DNA of 64,000 nucleotides from Mortierella sp. BCC40632 (GCA_011634665.1 WAEK01000017.1:248001-312000), one strand, 5' to 3'. Positions 19,677 to 30,999 are shown, counted from the stretch's first letter. Notes: a model not told the origin generated them from the sequence alone. A program made the numbers and translations.

Positions 19677-21464
19677 TCATTTTCTACCTGCTGGGCACAA
19701 CATGTCCTTGTTCCACTCATCGCTACCAACACAGTTATGACACACAAACAACCCATTAGGATCAACCTTATCCTTGATCGACTTGAGTTTTCCGTAGTTG
19801 GATCCGAAAAACGCTCTCTTCCAGTCAGGCTCATTCGGGTCAGCTTCGTTAAAGTATGCACCAGAGCCAGGGGTGAGCTTGCGAAGGCGATCAACTGCCT
19901 TGGTCAGTTTGCGTGCAAAGACCTCCTGGATTGCCAAAGGCGTGTTGACTTCCCAGCCCGAAAGTGTAACCACGTGCACCAACGCCTTGCGCCAAGCAGG
20001 GAGCACCGACGTCTCGGCTGTTGTTCCCTTCTCGACCTGTCCACCCGCTACGAGATGTGTCAAGATAGCGCCTGGGGGATTACCATAGTCCTTGAGATCG
20101 TCTTGGATGTCCATAAATGCCTGAGAGAGTTGATTCACTTTGGACTGCACTGCAAAGGTGCTCTTGGGAATCAGTCGAGAGCTCAATATGACCTGATTTG
20201 CAGCATTTCGTTGTCTGAGGTTATCATAGTTGGAGGTGAATTGGTGGTAGAATGATCGATAGTCGGTCACATTTCCATGGACTAGAGCGCCGACAGAAGT
20301 GGCGTAATCCAAGAAAGGTTGGAATTGCTTTTTGGCTGTCTCGTTGTCCTGGTCCGGGAGAAAGTACATGGCCACCATGTAATCCCTCAGGATGTAAGAA
20401 TATCCTGACCATCCATAATTGGCCCACTCGTACTGGCTAGATAAGAACTTGTTGACAACTTTTTGGCGAGTAGCAGTGGGCTCGGTGATGTTGTATGCAA
20501 TGTAACCGGTTATAAAGTTAAGGTTCTTGAAGGGAGGGTGAGTTTTATAAGTGGCCTCGACGACCACACCAAAGGTTGCGCCGCCGCCACCGCGAAGAGC
20601 CCAGAAGAGGTCCTTGTTCTGGTACGCATTTGCGATCCTCAGTTCTCCATCTGCGGTGACAACCTTGTACTGGAGCACATTGTCGACACAGAGACCAGCC
20701 TTAGTCGAGAGTGCATGGTGGCCACCTCCCTGGCAGAAGCCTCCGCTCGTTCCTACAGTCGCCTCTGCTCCTCCAAGGACATAGACATTGTGTTGATCAG
20801 CAGCCTTGTAGACGTCCTCCCAGATAACTCCTGAATCAAGGATCACAGCCCCTTGGCTCTTGGTTCCTGCAGGGGCACCTTCGGGAATATAGTCATCCTT
20901 GAATGCAATGTTCTTCATATAGAAGACCCAAAGGTTGAGTGAGTGGGCTCCGATGCTGCGTCCGAGATAATCGTGTCCTGTGTTCTTGACTACGAGTCGA
21001 ATGTTGTGCTTGGCGGCGAATCGGACTGTCTTTTGGACATCTTCAATGCTTGTGGCGTTCACTGTGTAGAGTGGGACAGCACCTTGGTGACATGTCGAAG
21101 TTTGGTTGAAACCGATACAACCATCGCCTCTGAACACCTCCCAATTGGTCTGTTGGACGGCTCCAGGCTGCTGCTGGCGCCAGGTATCAAAATAGTAGCC
21201 TTCTTTGATTGCATCACACTTGCCGCTGTCGTAGTTGGGGTCGTGACATTCGTAGGAGGCTGGCTTGGTGGGGATCAAACGGCCTCCAACTTCTTGATCG
21301 AGGGCTGACCAGGTACTGGAGCTAGGCCAGCAGGGTTGGGTGGGAAGACAACGGCATCGGAGCCGACCAGCGGCTGCAGCGTTAGGGGCAGCTGAGGCTA
21401 CGCTGACGGCCGCCGAAGCGACGATAACGCCTAGGATAAGCGTAGGAAGGCCAGAGGGAAGCAT
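19677..21464 (-). CDS. Secreted FAD-linked oxidase (VAO/BBE family)
   Basis: An intronless frame of 595 residues. A signal peptide covers about residues 1-26. The FAD-binding PCMH domain covers about 120-320: H164 in NTGHDYLGRS is the usual site of 8-alpha-histidyl FAD attachment; GGAEATVGTSGGF, GGGHHALS and LFWALRGGGGATFGVV are flavin-binding segments. The C-terminal BBE module is complete (AYFNEADPNEPDWKRAFFG, then NY, IK, DP and CVGSDEW). The second flavin-linking Cys found in bicovalent members (in CPTVG) is Ala here, so a single covalent link is expected. Likely substrates are sugars, oligosaccharides or phenolic/alkaloid compounds outside the cell, with O2 reduced to peroxide; the sequence does not say which. 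Several N-glycosylation sites fit secretion. Full length for the family. Confidence 0.92.
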   Translation of the reverse strand: MLPSGLPTLILGVIVASAAVSVASAAPNAAAAGRLRCRCLPTQPCWPSSSTWSALDQEVGGRLIPTKPASYECHDPNYDSGKCDAIKEGYYFDTWRQQQPGAVQQTNWEVFRGDGCIGFNQTSTCHQGAVPLYTVNATSIEDVQKTVRFAAKHNIRLVVKNTGHDYLGRSIGAHSLNLWVFYMKNIAFKDDYIPEGAPAGTKSQGAVILDSGVIWEDVYKAADQHNVYVLGGAEATVGTSGGFCQGGGHHALSTKAGLCVDNVLQYKVVTADGELRIANAYQNKDLFWALRGGGGATFGVVVEATYKTHPPFKNLNFITGYIAYNITEPTATRQKVVNKFLSSQYEWANYGWSGYSYILRDYMVAMYFLPDQDNETAKKQFQPFLDYATSVGALVHGNVTDYRSFYHQFTSNYDNLRQRNAANQVILSSRLIPKSTFAVQSKVNQLSQAFMDIQDDLKDYGNPPGAILTHLVAGGQVEKGTTAETSVLPAWRKALVHVVTLSGWEVNTPLAIQEVFARKLTKAVDRLRKLTPGSGAYFNEADPNEPDWKRAFFGSNYGKLKSIKDKVDPNGLFVCHNCVGSDEWNKDMLCPAGRK

Positions 21465-21564
21465 GTGGGACGGTAAAGAGGATTAATTCTATTATCGTAG
21501 ACGATGATGTTGATGGTGATAGCGGTGATTGTTTGTTAGAGAACAGTTGTGGCCATGAGGGGTC

Positions 21565-21572
21565 TTTTTATA
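21565..21572 (-). promoter_or_regulatory. TATA box of the FAD oxidase gene
   Basis: TATAAAAA on the minus strand, about 100 bp upstream of the ATG at 21464. Position and match are good. Confidence 0.65.
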
Positions 21573-21807
21573 CTTGTGAGACTGTCAGGCAAACAAGTAA
21601 AACCTTTTTTTTTTGTTTGACTGATGGGGTACGTCAGGAGGCGACTGCCAACCACCAGCTGCTCAGCCGCATGGGCTGTCGAAAGTAACTTGGCTCATTC
21701 ACGATGGGCTGTGCCACGCCTTCGCCAACAACACTGCTAAACAACTTTGACTAGGGGACGTGCATGTTTGATCGAATTGAAGCGCCGAAAAGCTCTGAAG
21801 GGGTAGG

Positions 21808-21815
21808 GGAGAGAA

Positions 21816-21853
<38 letters not shown>
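21808..21853. repeat. (GA)n microsatellite
   Basis: GA/GAAA repeats of about 45 bp upstream of the oxidase gene. Confidence 0.9.
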
Positions 21854-21856
<3 letters not shown>

Positions 21857-22879
21857 TCGACTACATGCAGTAATCCTGTCACTCTCTATTCGCTCAGCCT
21901 TTGGCTGTCGCTGTCCCAGGTGGAAAGGATCGATAATTTTACAGGCTAGATTTTCATGCAATGGCGATGCGATTGGGGGTTCATTGGAGCGAGCCTTATA
22001 GGGTATTGTAAGCATCCAGGGTGTGGTTGGATAGGATCAAGCAGATCCCCTGACGCAGACTGTAGATATGTTTTAGCCTTTGGAAGAGATACTCTGAAAG
22101 CTTTTTGGATAGAGTCGAGACAGACTCCGAGGGACCACCCTTCTGAAAAGAAGTGGTGTGAAATTCGCGCAGCACGCCGCGTTCTATGCATGAGCTTCTG
22201 TGACGGGGGAACTCTAATTTGGAGGACAGTCGACTGTTTCTTTATCAATTAGTCTGTCCTAGGAGTATCTACTTTACCTCATGAAATAGAGCTCCTTCCA
22301 AAGTCCCTTCTACAGAGAAGAGTTGTTGATTCGAATCAGAGGATAGATGGAAGAGAAGGAGGGGGAGGAATTCCCACATATGCTCCTTGTTGAATGGCTA
22401 GATTTCCTAGTCCTGGTATGCCAAGAGCGGGTCAATCTGCGTGTTCACATTCACGGATTTCTACTGGGTATGGTTTTCCGAAGGCAATTGCTGTTGCTCT
22501 TGGGCTGAACACTAGGCCAAAATACTCCTAGTACATTCGAGACCTAGCATCGGAAAACTGCCGCGTCTATTGAAAGCGTGATCCGTGGGAGTCATGAAGG
22601 TGGATAACTCCTTGGCTTTCCTCCCCTATGGGGGCTATTCGCCAACTTTCATCACGTGCAGGAATCAAAGAAAACGCTGGAACAAGCACTTTCAGAGTAT
22701 GGTAGTATTTCTGGACAAAAAAAAAAAAAAAAAAAAAAAAAAGACAGCAATAGGCTTGTAGAGGGATAAGTGGACTCTGGAGATAGTCTGTTTGACCCCA
22801 AGACTCTGGACGAATGTGGCTGGAGTCACTTGTCAAACAAGATTGACTCTTAGATCTGAGCTGAGAAGTGTGAACTGGG

Positions 22880-24600
22880 TATTCTAATTGCTGCAAACCG
22901 TCCACACGAGACATCCAGTTAATTTCATTTCTAGTGACCCTCAGAGACGCAATAGCATCACAGTCCTTGCTCTGCCGAAAACTATACCTAAGAGCCGACT
23001 CAGCACTTTTGGTTTATGGTCCAGCTTGCTTTGTTTATATCGACTCGAACTACAGTTAACTCGCGGATTGTGTCTGGCAATTGTATCAAGTGAGGAGCCA
23101 AACTTCAAATGAGAACACTGCTAATATTGACTTGGATGTTGAATCCACCGTATCCAATTGGGTTTCCAGTCGTTGCCATTCCGCAATAGTACCTCGAACA
23201 AGGGTCTTATAGTGTTTGTCCGCTCCGCTCTCCATCAATGGTGTATGATTCTTCCAAAAGGCATCGGGTTAGTCAAATCGCTCAGAGACCATTCAGCCTC
23301 GTCTGGCAGCGACTTACCGACAAGCAGATGCCAAAACCCTTGGAAGATCTGGAGCCTGACCGAAGTTACTCTTGAGATTTCCTCTGAACCTGTACTGCCG
23401 ATGGCCTGGATACTCTTGTGCTTGGCTAATTGATCCGTAAGTTGACCAAGGCAACCGCTGGCAGAGGCGAGAGAAAAGGGGCGAGTTCGAGTACAGGGAA
23501 GTGATGTTCTGGAACCAACTACGAAAGTGAATGGTTCTTGATTGGAACCAAAGGGATAAATTATTAGACTCGAGCGGAACTCACTCAACAGCGCTGGAGA
23601 TGTAGATGGTCCCTCCTGACCTGGGTTTCCAATAAAGCTGTGTAAGTTTGCACGATCAATCCTCTCAACCCGAGAGCATCATTGTGGACGCTTAGGGAAA
23701 GATCCAGGTCGAGTGCCTGATCGAGACGGAAGCCTTCCACCAAGGTGATCTGATCAAGAGCGGTGTGTTTTTCCTAGCAGGGAGATCAAAGAACCAAATA
23801 TCAAACAGTAAATTAGTCATTCTTGGACTGGATGACGCTGCAATGTCGAAACCGACAACCAGGTTACCATCGACGAATTCGCAATTAGTGTGTCTAGCAT
23901 CTAATAAGACAAGGAGCAAATAGATGGGCGAAGTGAAGGAGTTTACACACAACATAATTCCATGCCTCATCCTTGAGAATAGGCCTACATAAAAAAAAAT
24001 ACACAAGAGAGCTTTCTTGCAAAGTTTTGGTGTCCAGGTTTCTTTTCATAACCATGTAAGTCAATCTTTAAGTGAGTGATAGCAACAAGGATTAGTTCTG
24101 GGCCAGGAGAGCATTGTTGACCAATCCTGGTCCAGGTCGGTGGACAGTAGGGTGTGTGTAAATGTACACCAACCTGAATATGCATCTGCTTAAAACAAGT
24201 AACCTTATGCTGAGCCCAATAGGACGTAGGGCTCTAAGAAATGCAATAAAATAAGTGGCGGAAGCCGCAGCGATGTTGACTTGCAGTAGTGCGAGAAGGA
24301 CCACCTCCTATCCCATCTTTCACACGCTCACTGGAACTTCCTCTTGCTCAAGACGTTTCTTGTCTGATCTTCACCGTGACACTTAATCTTTGTGAGAGAT
24401 AGGACGAAGTGTTGCTTGGCTGCTGCATACTCGAGGAGTCGAGGCCAGAAGCCGGTATTAGAAGGGGATTGGTACTGAACGGTTGGCACATCTTCTGACT
24501 TGAGCGTTCCTAGTGCTGATGGGAGCAGGCTACTGGTCAGACTTGAACGATGCTCTTGTCCTGACTTGATGTAACAATGGCGTCGTTTGAAATGACAGAC
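22880..24600 (-). pseudogene. Unresolved or decayed coding segments, unknown family
   Basis: Several minus-strand stretches read like protein but in different frames. One at 24330-24560 (FWPRLLEYAAAKQHFVLSL) ends at a GTGAGC. One at about 23640-23760 (LDQALDLDLSLSVHNDALGL) runs into CAG|GTCAGG. One at 23235-23588 (ISRVTSVRLQIFQGFWHLL) is rich in hydrophobic periodicity. They may be exons of one large gene or a degraded copy; I could not chain them by phase. The hydrophobic spacing recalls leucine-rich repeat proteins, but no motif is firm. The surrounding 21.9-22.9 kb holds only a poly-A tract (about 22717-22742). Confidence 0.3.
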
Positions 24601-24682
24601 GAGCAAAGGCCTGGCCTGGGTGGTTCTTAAAAAAAAAAAAGAGGTCACATCGGTGCCAGAGCGAACTTCACCTTTTGTCCAC

Positions 24683-26206
24683 ATGTCCTCGACGAACGAA
24701 GCACTTCAGATCCCTGACATCCTCTATAGCATCGGCAATTATCTCTCAAAAAAAAGTCTCCTTTCATCTTCTACTGTCTGCAAAGCATGGCATCGCTCGC
24801 TCCAGCCATTACTCTGGCGACGATTTGTAATAGGATGGAATGTCAACATTCTTGAAATCCGTCCCTTCAAGGCACTTGCGAGGAATGGCATGCATATTCA
24901 GGAACTGATTCTTGGCAGCATCCAAGAATCGACTCTAGAATTTGCATTACATTGCACTAGATTGAAAACCTTGAGCCTACAGTTTAATGAGAACTGCGCG
25001 TCCGGGGATACCCTCACCTCCATAGTGCTCAACCTCGTCCAAAGCAACCAGGCGACTCTTTGCAACTTTGAATCCAGGTGTTCCTTTGGGAAGAGTCAGG
25101 AGCTTTACCAAGAAATCCTTCGCTGCCCCAATCTCGAACAACTTTGGCTCGATGGAGAAGTATTCTCGGAAACCACCTCAAAAATCTTTTGGAATATCTT
25201 TCCACAACTGAAGCGGCTCTGTCTTGATGGGAGCTCACTCCGCGTGTCGTTCAGAGAGGACGATGTCTTTCCAAACTTGACGCATCTTCGGCTGGCTAGT
25301 GTTGGTTATGAAGAGGCTCTGGTCATGGTCCTTGCCAGTCAATGCCCCAACCTTGAAACACTTGTGAGCGCCCACGATGATTGCTCGGACTTTTGGGACG
25401 CCTACATAGACGTTCTAGCAAAATGTCCCAAACTCTTGTCGTTCTCAATCCTTGATATAGATATCGAGTCAGAAACCAGAGAGCGATTCTTGAACACATT
25501 ACCTCCTTTGAGACGCGTCGGTCTTCATGAGGAGGCTATTCGTTACTATTCTGATGGGGATATGTATTTCTTGGCCCTCCAACGCCACTTTGGAACCTTG
25601 GAGACCGTCAGCCTGTTAGAATGCGTCTGGGTAAAGAGTAGAGATATCCAACAGATCCTCTGCTTGTGCCCGAGACTTCGGATCATTCGTGCGGACCAGC
25701 TCTCTGCTATAGACATCGAGAATGGAGAGCCGTGGATCTGTCGGGACCTCGAGGAACTCAGTGTGATGTTGGTGGATGCAAGAAAGACTGAACTCATAAC
25801 CGAACACGCAGTCTATGATCGGCTCTCGAAACTCGAGAATCTTCGTATCCTCAATTTGTATCCACCTTCAATTAGCCATATTTATGAATCCTACACTCAA
25901 CTAAGGCTAAGGTTGAAGCTAGGTTTTGGATTGGAGCGCCTGGAGCCTCTCAGACGACTTAAAACACTTAAAACAGGACTACAACTACTTGACCTAGATG
26001 CTAAAGATATTGAATGGATGGCTCATAAGTGGCAAAGTTTGGAAGTGATTGAGGCTCGACTACACGACAATCTGACTATTCACACTGAACTTAAGACAGT
26101 ATTCCTTTCCCATGGTATTGAGCTAAAGCTGCCTACTCTATCTCAGGCAGCCAGACCAGAAACAATTGTATTTGATTGCCTAGAAAAACACAGGAGGTTT
26201 TTGTAG
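24683..26206 (+). CDS. F-box/LRR protein
   Basis: An intronless frame of 507 residues from ATG 24683. The upstream extension of the frame has no ATG. An F-box lies at about residues 8-48 (IPDILYSIGNYLSKKSLLSSSTVCKAW, continuing WHRSLQPLLW), which would bind Skp1 in an SCF ubiquitin ligase. The rest is a series of irregular leucine-rich repeats (for example LKTLSLQFNENC, LTHLRLASVGYEEALVM, LKRLCLDGSSL) that would form the substrate-binding solenoid. No transmembrane or zinc motif. It is a clear paralogue of the protein at 42086-43636, with the same architecture and a similar end (LRILNL, then GLERLEPLRRLKTL, and SLEVIEA). F-box/LRR genes are expanded in Mortierella-type fungi. The substrate is unknown. 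Confidence 0.88.
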   Translation: MSSTNEALQIPDILYSIGNYLSKKSLLSSSTVCKAWHRSLQPLLWRRFVIGWNVNILEIRPFKALARNGMHIQELILGSIQESTLEFALHCTRLKTLSLQFNENCASGDTLTSIVLNLVQSNQATLCNFESRCSFGKSQELYQEILRCPNLEQLWLDGEVFSETTSKIFWNIFPQLKRLCLDGSSLRVSFREDDVFPNLTHLRLASVGYEEALVMVLASQCPNLETLVSAHDDCSDFWDAYIDVLAKCPKLLSFSILDIDIESETRERFLNTLPPLRRVGLHEEAIRYYSDGDMYFLALQRHFGTLETVSLLECVWVKSRDIQQILCLCPRLRIIRADQLSAIDIENGEPWICRDLEELSVMLVDARKTELITEHAVYDRLSKLENLRILNLYPPSISHIYESYTQLRLRLKLGFGLERLEPLRRLKTLKTGLQLLDLDAKDIEWMAHKWQSLEVIEARLHDNLTIHTELKTVFLSHGIELKLPTLSQAARPETIVFDCLEKHRRFL

Positions 26207-26831
26207 TACGAGCTGCGACTCTTCTTTATTCTCTCTTTCACTTTACTGCACGGTATGGAGAAATGACGTACGACTCCTCTTCCCTCCTCCCTCTTTCAAT
26301 GTTCGAATAGTACAGAACGCGCTTCGAATTAAAGAGCAGAATCTCCGGCGGAGAGTTGGGGTTTTCACCTTATCTTTGGACATAAGCCTAAAGATCTAAA
26401 TCATATTTACCGCTATTCCAACGATACGGGAATAGGGGAGTGTGGAAAGAAGGAAAAGTCGAGTATTTTCCAAGAAAGGGTCTGAAAAGGAACATAGTTC
26501 TTGTAAATGGAAAAAGTTACTAGAGAAATCCTAATCCTGCCCCCTTTCGATTAAACCTCCATCTTTTTCTCTGTTTGTTCGTTTGTTGTCAATTCCGCGG
26601 ATGCTTCTTGGTCATGGAAAAACGCTGCAACCTTTACGGTACTTCATTGCTTCCGGTTTGCAATACCGCCATACCAAAAGCTAATGGCAAATCATATAAC
26701 TAGCCTTTCCCGATCCAGCCTGTATAATCGTCTGGTAAACAACCCCATTTCTCCGCCCTTTCTTCCTCTCCCAGCCTCTCTATTCTCTCCCTCTCCCTCT
26801 CCCTGTCCCTCACTCCCTCCCTCCCTCCCTA

Positions 26832-26873
<42 letters not shown>

Positions 26874-27556
26874 TCTCTTTCTCTTTCTCTTTCTCTCTCT
26901 TACTTTCTTTTATCTCTTGATGGCCACAAAAAAAGACAAGATGATAGAAAGGTAGGCAGGTCCTACAAGGAAGAGTCTTGTACTCTCAAAAACTCTGGCC
27001 TCGAGATATGACTGAAATGAGAAGGAGGTACCACCTTTTATTTGACTCCAAATGCTATGGATCGCCGGCTCATTTTTTTCAATCCTGCTCTGGCGCAGAA
27101 TTCTTAATTCGGTCCCCGCGGAGGTACAACCCAATTGTGTCATAACAATAATTATCAATCCTCCCTCTCCCTGCACCTTTAATCGACACACGCCAGCTAT
27201 TTATTGACTCGAATAGATTGCTCTCTCCTGGAGAAATGGGCCAACAGGAACGAGTGAACCAAGGTCTTTTTTTTTTTGCTTGCGCTTGGGACAACCACTC
27301 GGTGGAATTCGCACCCCCTCCTCCTGTCGTGACTTCTAATACCATATGGCAAAGGCCAGCCACCGACATAAAATCCTCATTTTCTTTTTTCGCACCCGCT
27401 TGTTTTTCCCCACTCTCCTTTACATTCATCCTTCTTCCCTCCCTCTCCTCCTCCCCCTCCCCCCACGCGACTCTCCTCTTCTTTGTCGTACACGCACTCC
27501 TTCACACACACACACACACACTTTGGAGTACAATATTCATCTAACAGTTTTCCGTC
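26207..27556. repeat. Gene-free stretch with pyrimidine-rich low complexity
   Basis: A CT-rich block at about 26755-26905 includes (CCCT)n, (CT)15 and (CTTT)n runs, and (CA)9 lies at about 27500-27520. The last 150 bp are CT-rich and probably form the leader of the C2 gene. No gene was seen. Confidence 0.6.
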
Positions 27557-28141
27557 ATGAGCAAAATAACCGTCGAAGTCGTCTCTGCAAGGAAACTCAA
27601 AAACAAGGACACTTTTCTCTTTGGAAAAAATGACCCATTCGTTGAACTCAGCGTGGACCCAACTGAAATCCAAATAACGTCCATGCACAAGAATGCCGGA
27701 AGCAAATGCGATTTTAACGAGACCTTCGAGTTTGATTGTGGTCCAAGCAACAGCCTTCATATCACGGTAAAGGATCAGGATAAAAATAAAGGTATATCTT
27801 CTTTCTCCTCTCTCTCTCTCTCTCTCTCTTCCCTCTCTTATTCGCACAATTGAGAAGGAGCCATAATCATGAAAAAAAAAAAAAAAAAAAAAAAATGGTA
27901 ACCCTTCGAGTGCCTGAGGGTCCTTTCCTTGGAGTAAAACGTACTAATTTTTTTTTTTTTCCTTTCTATTTTTACAAATGTATCTTGACTAGAAGATGAT
28001 ACAATTGGACAAGTCGACATTCCGCTTCAATGTGTTTTTGATAGTGGTCTCGTAGAGTCATGGTTCCAACTCAGTGAAGGAAAAAAGTACAGAGGTGAAG
28101 TCTATTTGCGATTGCAGGCTACACGAGCAAGGTTGTCTTGA
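27557..28141 (+). CDS. Single C2-domain protein
   Basis: Two exons, 27557-27791 and 27993-28141. The 201-nt phase-1 intron contains (CT)n, A25 and T13. The product is 127 residues, almost entirely one C2 domain. It shows ITVEVVSARKLKNKD, then KNDPFVELSVDP (the KxDPFV signature with the first loop Asp), FNETFEF, ITVKDQDKNKGEDDTIGQVDIPL (loop 3 Asp residues) and WFQLSEG. At least D-x-D pairs of the calcium-binding loops are retained, so calcium-dependent phospholipid binding is plausible. Length and layout match small stand-alone C2 proteins such as plant elicitor-responsive types. Cytosolic, moving to membranes on calcium rise, by family analogy. Confidence 0.88.
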
Positions 28142-28330
28142 CCTCCTAAAGTGGAACCATCGGTCTAATATCATCCAGCATGGGAATCTAAAGCATGAAA
28201 GAGAGAGAGAGAGAGGAGGGGAAAAGAAAGAAAAAAAAAAATTCAAACCTTCTGCCTCTTCTGTAACTTGTCCTATATGCATCTCTCTCAAGGAGAATGC
28301 TCCTCCCCTTTCCCCCTTTAATCTCCATAG

Positions 28331-28367
<37 letters not shown>

Positions 28368-28929
28368 GTCACATAGGCTTTGCTACCTATTGACTCATTC
28401 ACCATTTCTCTGGAACTCATCAAATATACTCACGCACAAAGAGTAACCGAAGGAGAATCAGATTGTGATACAGTGGTTTGCAGCATTAGAAGAAGAAGAA
28501 GAAAAAAAAAAAAGAAAAGAATATTTGGCATTACTAAGCTAAAAGCGGTATGGGAAAGGTAAGGGTGGGGTAGAGATAACTCTGGTATAATGCTAACGAT
28601 GGAGAATCCCTTGAGTGGGTTCCTCATAGTGCGAGGATGTGTAGTGATGGCCTTCGAAGGTTTAAAGAAAGGAGCTCGCTCCTGTAGATAGTAGAGTGAG
28701 ATCACATTTGATGAGTCTCTTAGTCTCAAGTGAAGCCGAGTCCTGTGGCCGTGAGAGAAAGAATGGGTTCAAAAAAAAATTAATTTGATTTGATCCATTC
28801 TCTAAGGAAGATGATACAAGGGGCGATCATTCCAGGAGATGAAATATTCTCGAGTTTCTACTGGTGATGTGCTAGTGTACTTGAGCAAGCTCCTGCTGAT
28901 CTTCCATAGGGGCATGGTCATTGTTGCTG
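28142..28929. repeat. Gap with homopolymers
   Basis: Convergent gene ends. It contains (GA)n at about 28200, T35 at about 28332-28366 and an A-rich run near 28500. No coding signal was seen. Confidence 0.7.
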
Positions 28930-30186
28930 CTATTGTCGTGCTGAGCTATCGACTTTCTTGCGTGCTTCAATGATGACCCTAGCCTTGTCCAACATTTCTT
29001 GTGCAGAATGCTCTTCCTCCCCTACTAGGAAGACTTTTTCGCTAAGGGCCACTTGTCCTTTGAGACCATCGGCGATATGCTTGTTCGCCTCTGCAAGTAC
29101 CTTGTATGCCTCTACTTGCGCAGTCAAGATAGGTGTAGAGAGTAGCTCTTGACTTTTTTTCACTCGTTTAACGGAGCGTTCATGATGTAGCTGTATCTTA
29201 TCCAGATCCAGATCTGTGTCGCTGGAGTTTGAGTGCTTCGGACTACGATTGTGCTGTCCTGTTGAGGCCTGAGGCAGAGGCCAAGGAGTTGGATGGTTCC
29301 GATGTACAATCACAGGGTTGGTGAATTGCGTGTTGAACACTCTCCGCACACGCCACCCTGTTTCCCACTCTTCCGGTGCCGGTTTCGATCGATCCTCGGG
29401 AGGAATCATACTCAGCTTGGCTGGTCCACGAGTATTCGAGAATGCAGAAAACACCAATTCTCTTCCCTTCATAGTAACCATGTTGTATTCCTTGCGACAG
29501 CCCGTCCGTAATGTAAATTCACACGCACGACAGTAGTATTCAGAGCGGCTCGTTCTCTTGTGTTGTGCTGGACTATAGAACACCGCGCCACATTGAGTAC
29601 AAGTCTCGATGACAATTATTGCATTGTGATTCGGATCCCACTCCTTATTCTTGACCCCATTCGATGTTAGTACTTCTGTGGTGCCACTGAAATTGCCGAC
29701 AAAGATATCTTTCAGGAAATCAAGGTTCTCATAGGTTTGGGCGTTGGTGTCATCTGTTGTTAAATCGGTGAGAGCACTGGAGTCCTGTGAAGATTCGTTG
29801 ACAAGAGTGCTTGAGGTGCTATCTAAACTCGCATCATGGGATGACTGGTCAGGATCACATATAGATTTGTTGTTGTCCCGAGCACTCTTGCCTTGAGTGG
29901 TACTCTTCTGGGGAGCGCTGCTCTGAGCAACGCGACGGGTAGTACCTTGGGAAGCAGTGTCTTGAGAGGTGTTGGCCTGCGGGGCACTATCCTGGGAAGA
30001 CTTTTCTGGAATCGAGCTCTTCTTCTGAGATGCACTGGGGCGAGATTTTCCGATTTGAGCAGAGCCATCCTTAGTGGCGCCATCCTTAGCGGTGCCATCC
30101 TTAGCGGTGCTATCTTTAGTGGTGCCATCCTTTGTGGCGCCATCCTTTGTCGTAGTGTGTGCTGAACGATTGGAAGAGGAGGACAT
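28930..30186 (-). CDS. Cys4 (putative zinc) protein with TKDG repeats and C-terminal helix
   Basis: An intronless frame of 418 residues. Residues about 12-42 are a five-residue tandem repeat (TKDGA/TKDGT/AKDGT) from a 15-bp DNA repeat at about 30061-30150. Residues 43-150 are Ser/Gln/Asp-rich and disordered. A compact core at about 165-290 holds CTQCGAVFY, then YYCRACEF, a likely zinc-binding pair of CxxC motifs, followed by an R/K-rich segment and WETGWRVRRVF. The C-terminal 80 residues are predicted helical (QVEAYKVLAEANKHIADGL). No family recognised. A nucleic-acid or protein-binding role is only inferred from the zinc core between disordered and helical parts. Confidence 0.7.
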   Translation of the reverse strand: MSSSSNRSAHTTTKDGATKDGTTKDSTAKDGTAKDGATKDGSAQIGKSRPSASQKKSSIPEKSSQDSAPQANTSQDTASQGTTRRVAQSSAPQKSTTQGKSARDNNKSICDPDQSSHDASLDSTSSTLVNESSQDSSALTDLTTDDTNAQTYENLDFLKDIFVGNFSGTTEVLTSNGVKNKEWDPNHNAIIVIETCTQCGAVFYSPAQHKRTSRSEYYCRACEFTLRTGCRKEYNMVTMKGRELVFSAFSNTRGPAKLSMIPPEDRSKPAPEEWETGWRVRRVFNTQFTNPVIVHRNHPTPWPLPQASTGQHNRSPKHSNSSDTDLDLDKIQLHHERSVKRVKKSQELLSTPILTAQVEAYKVLAEANKHIADGLKGQVALSEKVFLVGEEEHSAQEMLDKARVIIEARKKVDSSARQ

Positions 30187-30615
30187 TTTGAGCAGAAAAA
30201 AAAGTGATTGTGAGAACGAGATGGTTAGATCTGAGGGGTGGGAGGTGTCTTTTTGAGTGGAGTGCAGGTCAAGGAAAGAGGGAAAGAGAGGGCCTCGTCT
30301 TTTTTTTTTTTTTTTCTGCCGTTTTTTTTCCCTCGCTTTTTCTCGGCCGAGTCATCTCTGTGTCGTACCCAGACAGCTAATCTGATGCCTTAAATCATTG
30401 AATAATGGCAGCGCAGGAGCTACCCCTGAGATCATATCCATTCGATCGCAGGCTCCTCTAGTATTGCATATCATCCGTCTCTCTTCCTCTTTTTCGGATG
30501 CCCAAATTATCCGCATCTGGTGAGGGGGGGAATGGGTCAATGTCTGTGAGCTCTTTTTTATTCTGCAGATGTCGAAATGGTACAAAAGGACACCAGTCAC
30601 ATTTTATCACATGAC

Positions 30616-30675
30616 GCTCAAAAGGACATGAGGAACTTCTCCCTGTTGGGCGAAGTTCCTCATGTCCTTTTGAGC
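30616..30675. repeat. Perfect 24-bp inverted repeat with 12-nt loop
   Basis: The left arm is 30616-30639 and the right arm 30652-30675. The arms are exact reverse complements; the 12-nt spacer begins TCCCTG. It lies about 430 bp upstream of the 30186 start, outside any gene. The transcript would fold into a very stable hairpin. It could be the tip of a small inverted-repeat element or a small-RNA precursor. Confidence 0.9.
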
Positions 30676-30999
30676 TTCCTGGTCAAGTGAGAATTCAAAA
30701 TATGGGGTCCACAGGCCAACCTCCAGTTCCAGAGTGGTGAAACATAGCTCTTCACATTCTATGAAAGGTGGAAAGGGCAGGGACGTTGCTTTTTGATCTC
30801 CGGTCCGCGATCACTTCAGGGTTACCGCTCCATCCCTGACTGATCGTATCTACATCTGCTGTGTGTGCTTCTAGAGAAGGATCTTGGTTCGAGATAAATC
30901 CGATGGGCCCTCCAAGCGAGCTGTGTTTTGGTGGTGTATGGATGGGGTATGGAGGCAGAGGGATTCGGTTCGTGGGGTGGATTTTGGCATGTCTTTAGA

